This document shows positions 1-5,201 of a DNA stretch of 8,306 nt, piece by piece. Source of the DNA: Betaproteobacteria bacterium UBA2293 (GTDB lineage: Bacteria; Pseudomonadota; Gammaproteobacteria; Burkholderiales; Rhodocyclaceae); contig DDWF01000087.1 of NCBI GenBank assembly GCA_002345845.1, positions 1 to 8,306 of the forward strand, given 5' to 3'. A model generated the notes under the pieces. The model had not been told where the DNA came from. It saw only the letters and a list, made by a program, of their open reading frames with translations, and did no database searches. The stretch's first letter is position 1, and the number at the start of each line of letters is the position of its first letter. Made by a program: the position numbers and the translations under genes.

Positions 1-46
1 CCATGTTGCGGCCGTGGGTGGAGGTATGGGAACGATACTGGGGCAT
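1..46 (-). CDS. ilvD: Dihydroxy-acid dehydratase, N-terminal 15 codons only (runs off the left edge)
   Basis: Read leftward from the ATG at 46-44, the strand encodes [15 protein letters not shown] and continues off the window. This is the characteristic start of IlvD (M-P-x-Y-R-S-x-T-S/T-T-H-G-R-N-M). The enzyme is an iron-sulfur protein that dehydrates 2,3-dihydroxy acids to 2-keto acids in cytoplasmic isoleucine, valine and pantothenate synthesis. A good ribosome site, GGAG with a 7-base spacer (54-57 on the + strand), precedes this ATG and fixes the start. The gene is divergent from lgt, with 88 bases between the two starts. Only the N-terminus is visible, so cluster ligands and catalytic residues cannot be checked. 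The short motif plus ribosome site makes the call fairly secure. Confidence 0.85.
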   Translation of the reverse strand, partial: MPQYRSHTSTHGRNM

Positions 47-50
47 GGCT

Positions 51-57
51 TCTCTCC
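51..57 (-). promoter_or_regulatory. Ribosome binding site of ilvD
   Basis: The minus strand reads GGAGAGA here, followed by AGCC and the ATG of ilvD. It is a clear purine-rich Shine-Dalgarno element and supports the short leftward reading frame at the window edge as a real gene. Confidence 0.7.
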
Positions 58-96
58 GTCTGGTGTGGCGCCGGAAGCCTGACCTCCCGGGCGCGA

Positions 97-104
97 ACTA
101 TAAT
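97..104. promoter_or_regulatory. Overlapping divergent -10 elements between ilvD and lgt
   Basis: On the + strand 99-104 reads TATAAT, an exact sigma-70 -10 hexamer, placing a start of transcription near 111 and giving lgt a leader of about 24 bases. On the - strand the overlapping bases 102-97 read TATAGT, five of six matching, suited to ilvD. No convincing -35 hexamer is visible on either strand at 16-18 bases, so activity is inferred from the -10 and the position only. If both are used, the two polymerases would compete for the same site. Confidence 0.5.
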
Positions 105-134
105 CAGCCAATTCTAGCCCACTCTTCCTTACCA

Positions 135-926
135 ATGCTCCTCCACCCCCAGTTCGACCCGGTCGCCTTCACGCTCGGCCCGCTGGCCATCCGCTGGTAC
201 GGCCTGATGTACCTGGTCGCCTTCGCCCAGTTCTTGTTGCTCGGCCGCTGGCTGATCCGCAGCCGCGGCGCCCGGATGACCGTCGAACAACTGGACGACC
301 TGCTGTTCTACGGCATGCTTGGCGTCATCATCGGCGGCCGCCTCGGCCAAGTGCTTTTCTACGAGCCAGCCTACTACCTGACCAACCCGCTGGAGATCGT
401 CGCCGTCTGGAAGGGTGGCATGAGCTTTCATGGCGGCTTCATCGGCGTCCTCGCAGCGATGACGCTGTGGGCGCGCAAACACGGCAAGGCCTGGTTCGAA
501 GTCACCGATTTCATCGCCCCGCTGATTCCGCTCGGCCTGGCCGCCGGGCGCCTGGGGAACTTCATCAACGGCGAATTGTGGGGCCGCATCGCCGATCCCT
601 CGCTACCCTGGGCGATGGTTTTCCCGCAAGCCGGCGACATGGAGCCTCGACATCCCTCGCAGCTCTATCACGTTGGGCTGGAGGGCCTGGCGCTATTCGC
701 CATCCTCTGGCTGTACAGTCGCCAACCACGGCCACGCGGCGCGGTTTCGGGCGTCTTCCTGATCGGCTACGGGACGTTCCGCTTCATCACCGAGTTCTTC
801 CGCGAACCTGATCACGGCATCTTCGGCCAGTCCTACACGGTCAGCATGGGCCAGTGGCTGTCGCTGCCGATGATCGCCGCCGGGCTGTTGCTGCTGTTTC
901 TGGCCTACCGGAAGAAGGCTCTATAA
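135..926 (+). CDS. lgt: Prolipoprotein diacylglyceryl transferase
   Basis: Lgt moves diacylglycerol from phosphatidylglycerol to the lipobox cysteine of prolipoproteins in the inner membrane, the first step of lipoprotein maturation. The 263-residue product has the usual family length and about seven hydrophobic segments. It carries the family marks: W-Y-G-L-M-Y near residue 21, M-S-F-H-G-G with H99, the signature [14 protein letters not shown] at 138-151 (R139, N142, E147), H-P-S-Q-L-Y at 173-178 and R-F-x-x-E-F-F-R at 216-223. The ATG at 135 was chosen because the family N-terminus (M-x-x-H-P-x-F-D-P) begins there. Upstream in-frame ATGs would add 44 non-homologous residues and run into ilvD. 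No Shine-Dalgarno is obvious before this ATG. The VOC gene follows after 40 bases. Confidence 0.97.
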   Translation: MLLHPQFDPVAFTLGPLAIRWYGLMYLVAFAQFLLLGRWLIRSRGARMTVEQLDDLLFYGMLGVIIGGRLGQVLFYEPAYYLTNPLEIVAVWKGGMSFHGGFIGVLAAMTLWARKHGKAWFEVTDFIAPLIPLGLAAGRLGNFINGELWGRIADPSLPWAMVFPQAGDMEPRHPSQLYHVGLEGLALFAILWLYSRQPRPRGAVSGVFLIGYGTFRFITEFFREPDHGIFGQSYTVSMGQWLSLPMIAAGLLLLFLAYRKKAL

Positions 927-927
927 T
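922..927 (+). promoter_or_regulatory. Possible -10 element upstream of the VOC gene
   Basis: An exact TATAAT overlaps the stop codon of lgt (TAA at 924-926), about 40 bases before the ATG of the VOC gene. No good -35 is seen at the right distance (the 898-903 hexamer is a poor match). It may be a secondary internal promoter, or chance where a CTA TAA codon pair meets a following T. Confidence 0.3.
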
Positions 928-966
928 TATGGATTACGTCTTCCAATCACTGACAGGAATCCTCTC

Positions 967-1443
967 ATGACACGTCCGTTCAAGGTTCTCGGCATCCAGC
1001 AAATCGCCATCGGCGGCCCGTCCAAGGACAAGCTGCGCACACTGTGGGTCGACATGTTCGGCCTTGAAGTCACCAGCACCTTCGTTTCCGAACGTGAAAA
1101 CGTCGACGAGGACATCTGCGCCATGGGTAGCGGCCCGTTCAAGGTCGAGGTCGACCTGATGCAGCCGCTTGATCCGGAAAAGAAGCCGGCGGTGCACAGC
1201 ACGCCGCTCAACCACGTCGGCCTGTGGATCGACGATCTGCCGAAAGCCGTTGAATGGCTGTCGGCCAACGGCGTGCGCTTCGCTCCGGGCGGCATCCGCA
1301 AGGGCGCTGCCGGTTTCGACATTACCTTCCTGCATCCGAAGGGCAACGAGGAATTTCCGATCGGCGGCGAAGGTGTGCTGATCGAGTTGGTCCAGGCACC
1401 GCCGGAAGTGGTCAGCGCCTTCGCCAAACTGGCCGGGCAGTAA
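967..1443 (+). CDS. VOC superfamily (glyoxalase/methylmalonyl-CoA epimerase fold) protein
   Basis: The 158-residue product looks like a two-module vicinal-oxygen-chelate protein. Module one spans about 6-70 (I-Q-Q-I-A-I at 10-15, then V-E-V-D-L-M-Q-P-L at 60-68). Module two spans about 80-145 ([10 protein letters not shown] at 81-90, G-V-L-I-E-L-V at 136-142). Family metal ligands fall at the start of strand 1 and end of strand 4 of each module. Here the likely set is Q12, D63 (or E61), H83 and E140, so the first histidine usual in glyoxalase I and methylmalonyl-CoA epimerase is a glutamine. The overall pattern is closer to the epimerase or lactoylglutathione lyase type than to ring-cleaving dioxygenases, but the substrate cannot be assigned. 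AGGA at 955-958, eight bases before the ATG, supports the start. The next gene begins 8 bases after the stop. Confidence 0.85.
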   Translation: MTRPFKVLGIQQIAIGGPSKDKLRTLWVDMFGLEVTSTFVSERENVDEDICAMGSGPFKVEVDLMQPLDPEKKPAVHSTPLNHVGLWIDDLPKAVEWLSANGVRFAPGGIRKGAAGFDITFLHPKGNEEFPIGGEGVLIELVQAPPEVVSAFAKLAGQ

Positions 1444-1451
1444 GCACAACG

Positions 1452-2204
1452 ATGACGGCGGACATTCCCGAAGAGGATCTCGCCGAAACCCGTGCCGCGC
1501 TGGCCCCGACCCTGGCCGCCACAGCGGCCGTCCTGCCCTGGCTGCTCAAGGAGCGGCCGCCGCGCTTTGATGCCGCCCTCAACCAGCGCTGGATTGACGC
1601 CGGCCGAGAACTGGCCCGGACCTGGTCGACGCGGCCGACCAATGCCAGCAGCCTCGTTCGCCAGGCGGTCTTCACCCTCTACGGCGTCGCCCTCGACAGC
1701 CATGATGCCGACTGCCTGGCGCTTGGCGAGGCGCTGGCCAGTGCCACCGACCGGCTGGAAGGCGGACCGCCGCCCGCCCACCTGATCGCTGCCATGAGTG
1801 CGACGATCGAATGCTTCGACGAGGTGACGGGCCTCGAACACGAAGCCTTTGCCTTACGCGCCCGACATTTCGCCCAACGCCTGATGACCGCCGTGGACCA
1901 ACCGGCACGCCAGCGCTCGTCGCTGATTGACCACCTGTTCGCCGCCGAAGTCGGCGAACGTCTGCAGCTGATGCGCGAGGCGCTCAATGCCCTGCCCCCG
2001 GATGCCGTCATGCTTAAATCGGAGGCTGCGCAGATCGCCGAACAGGCGGAGCTGATCGAGCTTTTCGGACTGATGGACCTGGCCCGGCAACTCGCCGGGC
2101 GAATCGATGCCACGACCGACCTCGAACACCCGGCAACCCGCGCCGTTATCGAAAGCGACCTGAAGCGTCTGGGCGAAGGCATCGCCGCAGTCGATTCGCT
2201 ATGA
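1452..2204 (+). CDS. Unrecognised helical protein, 250 residues
   Basis: I do not recognise this protein. It is soluble in appearance, rich in Ala, Leu, Arg and Glu, almost certainly all-helical, and has no signal peptide or membrane segment. Residues about 159-220 form two helices joined by L-P-P-D and ending in L-I-E-L-F-G-L-M-D-L-A-R. This faintly recalls the four-helix Hpt phosphotransfer module. However, the phosphoacceptor His-x-x-Lys-Gly positions would be Ala196, Ala199 and Glu200, so any such domain would be inactive. The ATG at 1452 follows the VOC stop by 8 bases without a strong ribosome site, which suggests translational coupling. The stop TGA overlaps the convergent GAF-PAS gene by 6 bases. 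Expression together with lgt and the VOC gene is likely from spacing. Reality of the gene is supported by tight packing and codon use like its neighbours; function is unknown. Confidence 0.8.
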   Translation: MTADIPEEDLAETRAALAPTLAATAAVLPWLLKERPPRFDAALNQRWIDAGRELARTWSTRPTNASSLVRQAVFTLYGVALDSHDADCLALGEALASATDRLEGGPPPAHLIAAMSATIECFDEVTGLEHEAFALRARHFAQRLMTAVDQPARQRSSLIDHLFAAEVGERLQLMREALNALPPDAVMLKSEAAQIAEQAELIELFGLMDLARQLAGRIDATTDLEHPATRAVIESDLKRLGEGIAAVDSL

Positions 2205-3113
2205 AGGGCGAATGATCTCCAGGGCCAAGCGGCGCCCCTGACCAAGGTCAGCCAGTTCGCTGGTGATTTCCATCGTATGCAGGGCCCCGTCAGCCAACCG
2301 CACTTCGGCTGACACCGATCGGTTCTCCTCCCCTTGCCCGGCCAACAGCTGGTCGACATCCAAGCCATCAGGCAGCTGATACAACTGGCGGCGCAAACGG
2401 CCGGTCAAATCAGCACGCCGGCAACCGAACAGTTTTTCCGCCTGGCGATTGGCATCGAGCACCTGCCCGCTGCCACCATCGACCAGCAGCATGGCATCGC
2501 GGGAAAACTCGAACAGCACCTTCAGGCGCTCGTCGGCCTTGCTGGCCTTGCGGCGTGCCTCCTCGGCCTCGTACTCGACCAGTGCCAGGGTCACCAGATT
2601 GGCAACAGCATGGGCAAACAGCCGGTGCGCCGGGGTCCACGGCTGCGCGATGCCAACCTGTTCGAGACAGAGCACGCCCTGCAACTCGCCCCGGATATGT
2701 ATCGGCGTGTCGAGAATCGCCGTGATCCCGTGCCGCGGCAGATAGTCGCCGGCAAATCCGACGGTCGCCGGATGCAGATACGCATCATCGGCAGCAACAC
2801 AAGCCTCTTCACGAAGCGCCCGAAAATACGCAGGGTAATCTTCGGCATACAGGACCCCATCGCGGCTGCGACGGGCTGACGATAACTCGAACAACTCGAG
2901 ACAACGCAGTTCGCGATGCTCATCCGTCAGCGCCCAGATACTCACCCGCTCGATACCCGAAACGCGGGCAGCCGATTCGGTCAGCAGGCTGAGCGTCATG
3001 TCGAGCGATGCCTCCTTGAAATAGGCGCCGCGGGAAAGGCTGGCAACGCCTTCCTGAAGTTCGACTGGCGACATCAGCGTCATGCCGATGCCCTGAGGGT
3101 GTAGTTGATTCAT
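2199..3113 (-). CDS. GAF-PAS sensory protein without output domain
   Basis: From the ATG at 3113 the product has 304 residues. An N-terminal GAF domain spans about 31-180, with core features V-S-I-W-A-L, the L-D-T-P-I segment near 134, and G-E-L-Q-G-V-L-C-L-E at 142-151. A charged helical linker follows (about 180-198, E-A-E-E-A-R-R-K). A PAS domain then spans about 199-302, with F-S-R-D-A-M-L-L-V-D, then V-L-D-A-N-R-Q-A-E-K-L-F-G. The protein ends there: no kinase, GGDEF, EAL, HTH or methyl-acceptor domain follows. It is cytoplasmic, with no membrane segment. GAF and PAS domains bind small ligands or cofactors, but the signal is not evident. The start was chosen because GAG lies 5 bases ahead of this ATG. 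An in-frame ATG at 3140 adds nine residues, and the ATG at 3083 is also possible. It lies downstream of htpX on the same strand but beyond a probable terminator. Confidence 0.85.
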   Translation of the reverse strand: MNQLHPQGIGMTLMSPVELQEGVASLSRGAYFKEASLDMTLSLLTESAARVSGIERVSIWALTDEHRELRCLELFELSSARRSRDGVLYAEDYPAYFRALREEACVAADDAYLHPATVGFAGDYLPRHGITAILDTPIHIRGELQGVLCLEQVGIAQPWTPAHRLFAHAVANLVTLALVEYEAEEARRKASKADERLKVLFEFSRDAMLLVDGGSGQVLDANRQAEKLFGCRRADLTGRLRRQLYQLPDGLDVDQLLAGQGEENRSVSAEVRLADGALHTMEITSELADLGQGRRLALEIIRPS

Positions 3114-3182
3114 TCCGACTCGCAACGGGCAGGGCCACATTGGCCCCGGATGGTTAGCGAATCGTACAAAGAATCAGCAGAG

Positions 3183-3188
3183 CCTCCT
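3183..3188 (-). promoter_or_regulatory. Strong Shine-Dalgarno-like AGGAGG with no matching start codon
   Basis: The minus strand reads CACAGGAGG here, 69 bases before the chosen GAF-PAS ATG. In the GAF-PAS frame a TGA soon follows, and no ATG, GTG or TTG lies at normal spacing. Thirteen bases on, a TTG at 3169 opens a 19-codon frame whose TGA overlaps the ATG at 3113. It could be a leader peptide or simply a chance purine run. Confidence 0.25.
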
Positions 3189-3210
3189 GTGAAATGTTCC
3201 ACATATCACA
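3188..3210. promoter_or_regulatory. 23-bp near-perfect palindrome, possible operator
   Basis: The arms TGTGAAATGT (3188-3197) and ACATATCACA (3201-3210) are inverted repeats matching at 9 of 10 positions around the 3-base centre TCC. The site lies 75 bases ahead of the GAF-PAS start codon and just past the htpX terminator hairpin, where a promoter and operator for the GAF-PAS gene would sit. TGTGA and TCACA halves recall CRP-family sites, but the 13-base spacing is wrong for CRP (6). The regulator is not identified. A short RNA hairpin is an alternative reading. Confidence 0.4.
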
Positions 3211-3218
3211 AAAGTATT

Positions 3219-3250
3219 AACGGGATCCGTCTATGCGGACGGATCCCGTT
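3219..3250 (-). terminator. Rho-independent terminator downstream of htpX
   Basis: A perfect 13-bp inverted repeat (AACGGGATCCGTC at 3219-3231 with its complement at 3238-3250) encloses a 6-base loop. Read on the minus strand, the stem is followed by AATACTTTTG, a modest T-rich tail, and it begins 25 bases past the htpX stop. The orientation and distance fit termination of htpX and insulation of the GAF-PAS gene. The T-tract is weak, so some read-through is plausible. Confidence 0.75.
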
Positions 3251-3274
3251 TCATTGCAGCAAAGAACCGCCGCT

Positions 3275-4153
3275 TCAGTTCCGGCTCAGCGCGGCAATCC
3301 GCTCTTCAAGCGGCGGATGCGTCGCCAGCAAAGCCATGAAACCGCCCTTGCCGCCAGCGATGCCGGAGGCCGCCATGTTTTGTGGCAAAGGCTCGGTATG
3401 CAGGTTGCCGAGGCGGCGCAAGGCGTTCTGCATCGGCACCGGGCTGCCCATGAGACCAGCGGCGCCGGCATCGGCACGGAATTCGCGCTGACGGGAGAAC
3501 CAGGCGACGATAACGCTGGCCAGGATGCCGAAAACGATCTCGCAGATCATGCTGGTCACCATATAGCCGATACCCGGGCCGCTATTTTCCGAACTGCCGC
3601 GACGCAGGAAGGAGTCAACTAGGTAGCCGACGACGCGCGAGAGGAAGATGACGAAGGTGTTCACCACACCCTGTATCAGCGTCAGCGTCACCATGTCACC
3701 ATTGGCGATGTGGGCCACCTCATGCGCCAGCACAGCCTCCGCTTCCTCGCGGGTCATGCCCTGCAACAGGCCGGTGGATACGGCAACCAGGGAACTATTC
3801 TTGGTGGCGCCAGTGGCGAAGGCATTCGGTTCGCCCTCGTAAATGGCGACTTCCGGCATCGGCAGGTTGGCGCGCTTGGCCAGGCGGGCGACGGTATCGA
3901 CCAGCCAGACCTCGGTCGACGACGATGGATGTTCGATAACATGGGCGCCGGTACTCCACTTGGCCATGGTCTTCGACATGAGCAACGAAATGAAGGCGCC
4001 TCCAAAGCCGATGAGGGCAGCGAAGGCCAGCAGCATGCCGAGATTCAGGCCGTTGGCGGTGAGAAAGCGATTGACGCCGAGCAGATTGGCGACGACGCTG
4101 AGCACCAGCATGACGGCAAGGTTGGTGGCAAGAAAGAGCAGAACGCGCTTCAT
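3275..4153 (-). CDS. htpX: HtpX family membrane zinc metalloprotease
   Basis: HtpX (peptidase family M48B) is an inner-membrane protease that takes part in quality control of membrane proteins alongside FtsH. The 292-residue product matches the family length. Two membrane segments lie near the N-terminus (about 4-25 and 36-58). The zinc site H-E-V-A-H is at 144-148, followed by I-A-N-G-D. A second pair of hydrophobic stretches spans about 156-182 and 195-218. The third ligand motif R-E-F-R-A-D is at 223-228 (E224). The C-terminal [12 protein letters not shown] typical of HtpX is present. CAGGAG with a short spacer (4160-4165) precedes the ATG. In Escherichia coli the gene is under heat-shock and Cpx control, but I saw no convincing sigma-32 promoter here. 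It is divergent from the LysR gene. Confidence 0.96.
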   Translation of the reverse strand: MKRVLLFLATNLAVMLVLSVVANLLGVNRFLTANGLNLGMLLAFAALIGFGGAFISLLMSKTMAKWSTGAHVIEHPSSSTEVWLVDTVARLAKRANLPMPEVAIYEGEPNAFATGATKNSSLVAVSTGLLQGMTREEAEAVLAHEVAHIANGDMVTLTLIQGVVNTFVIFLSRVVGYLVDSFLRRGSSENSGPGIGYMVTSMICEIVFGILASVIVAWFSRQREFRADAGAAGLMGSPVPMQNALRRLGNLHTEPLPQNMAASGIAGGKGGFMALLATHPPLEERIAALSRN

Positions 4154-4159
4154 GGCGAA

Positions 4160-4165
4160 CTCCTG
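4160..4165 (-). promoter_or_regulatory. Ribosome binding site of htpX
   Basis: The minus strand reads CAGGAG followed by TTCGCC and the ATG at 4153, a near-ideal Shine-Dalgarno and spacing that fixes the htpX start. Confidence 0.75.
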
Positions 4166-4260
4166 TCAGAAAAAAAGTTACCGGGGATGCTAACGCATTG
4201 CGTCGCCCTGGAAAAATCGTAGCAAAATTTAACCACTCTTCGTTTTTCCCGTATATCGAG

Positions 4261-5169
4261 ATGACACCCCTCAATTTCAAGCACCTCCATTACTTCTGGG
4301 TCGTCGCCCACGAAGGCAGCATCACCCGTGCCGCCGAGCGCCTGGGCGTTGCCGTGCAAACGATCAGTGGCCAGTTATCCCTGCTCGAACGGCAACTGGG
4401 CAAGGCCTTGTTCAGAAGCCAGGGCCGCGGCCTTGTATTGAGCGAAGCCGGACGCGCCGCCCTCGGCTACGCCGACCGCATCTTCCAGCTCGGCGACGCG
4501 CTGGTCGATGCCGTACAAAGCAGCGGCAGCGACAGCACCCTACGTCTGCGCGCCGGCATTTCCGACGGCATCCCCAAGCTGCTGGCCTACCGCCTGCTGT
4601 CCAAGGTCACGGCGATGAGCGACGACGTGCGGCTGATCTGCGACGAAGGCGAATTCGAAACCCTCATCGCCGATCTCGCGCTGCATCGCCTTGATGTCGT
4701 GCTCACCGACCGCCCGGCGCCGGTGGGTGGCAATCTAAAGGTGTTCAGCACGCACCTGGGGGAGTTCGCCACCGGTCTGTTCGCTTCCCGCGAACTGGCC
4801 GAACTTTACCGCGCCGGTTTCCCTAACAGCCTCAACGACGCGCCGCTGCTGCTGCCGACCCGCCACAATGCGCTGCGCAACCACATTGAACGCTGGTTGG
4901 AGGACGTCGGCGCCCGACCCAAGATCGTCGGCGAATTCGAGGATAGCGCCCTGATGACCACCTTCGGCCGCGGCGGACTGGGCATTTTCCCGGCGCCGCT
5001 GGCGCTCGCCGAACAGGTGGAGAACCAGTTGAACGCGCTGGCAGTGGGTGCCATGGAAGGTGTCAGCGAACAGATCTATGCCATTTCCAACGAACGCCGC
5101 ATACACCACCCGGCAATCGCGGTGCTTTGCGCCGGCAGCGAAGGGGCGACTGATCAGGCGGGGGTATAA
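4261..5169 (+). CDS. nhaR: LysR-family transcriptional regulator, NhaR-like
   Basis: The 302-residue product is a full-length LysR regulator. The N-terminal winged helix-turn-helix covers about 4-64. It begins L-N-F-K-H-L-H-Y-F-W, with A-A-E-R-L-G-V-A-V-Q-T-I-S-G-Q at 24-38, and continues E-R-Q-L-G-K-A-L-F. The helix-turn-helix wording (H-L-x-Y-F-W, Q-T-I-S/T-G-Q, G-R-G-L) is that of NhaR, the activator of the Na+/H+ antiporter gene nhaA in Escherichia coli, rather than a generic LysR. The effector domain runs from about 92 to 290 with the usual two lobes. The ATG at 4261 was chosen because homology begins there. An in-frame TTG at 4198 would add 21 unlikely residues. The ribosome site is poor. 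No antiporter gene is in the window, so its regulon here is unknown. It is divergent from htpX. Confidence 0.88.
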   Translation: MTPLNFKHLHYFWVVAHEGSITRAAERLGVAVQTISGQLSLLERQLGKALFRSQGRGLVLSEAGRAALGYADRIFQLGDALVDAVQSSGSDSTLRLRAGISDGIPKLLAYRLLSKVTAMSDDVRLICDEGEFETLIADLALHRLDVVLTDRPAPVGGNLKVFSTHLGEFATGLFASRELAELYRAGFPNSLNDAPLLLPTRHNALRNHIERWLEDVGARPKIVGEFEDSALMTTFGRGGLGIFPAPLALAEQVENQLNALAVGAMEGVSEQIYAISNERRIHHPAIAVLCAGSEGATDQAGV

Positions 5170-5178
5170 TTCACCCCC
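5160..5178 (+). promoter_or_regulatory. Promoter candidate for the dacA-lip operon, inside a small inverted repeat
   Basis: TATAAT at 5165-5170 is an exact -10 hexamer overlapping the nhaR stop codon. A start near 5177 would leave a leader of about 25 bases for dacA. GGGGGT (5160-5165) and ACCCCC (5173-5178) form an inverted repeat that encloses most of the hexamer. No good -35 is seen 16-18 bases upstream. This is the only obvious promoter ahead of five tightly packed genes. Confidence 0.5.
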
Positions 5179-5201
5179 CAACGCCACCCCCATAAAAACA
5201 C

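Noticed and set aside
3..134. In-frame N-terminal extension of lgt from upstream ATGs
   Set aside because: The extra 44 residues do not resemble Lgt, the family N-terminus begins at 135, and the extension would overlap ilvD and its ribosome site on the other strand.
927..1841. Antisense open frame opposite the VOC gene and the helical protein gene
   Set aside because: The translation has no recognisable family, spans two same-strand genes, and lacks a ribosome site. The VOC motifs on the + strand settle the coding strand here.
2334..2879. Plus-strand open frame inside the GAF-PAS gene
   Set aside because: The opposite strand encodes clear GAF and PAS domains; this frame gives no recognisable protein.
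3188..3210. CRP or FNR site reading of the palindrome
   Set aside because: The TGTGA and TCACA halves are 13 bases apart rather than 6, and the TTGAT-N4-ATCAA pattern of FNR is absent.
3710..4222. Plus-strand open frame opposite htpX
   Set aside because: The HEXXH protease on the minus strand is complete; the plus-strand product is Gly/Gln/Glu-rich without a family.
4229..4257. Promoter-like pair TTAACC / TATATC before nhaR
   Set aside because: Each hexamer matches only four of six positions, and the -10 would lie three bases before the ATG, forcing a leaderless message. Too weak to annotate.
4154..4260. Sigma-32 heat-shock promoter for htpX
   Set aside because: I looked for CTTGAAA and CCCCATNT halves on the minus strand and found only a loose CCCCGG segment without a partner.
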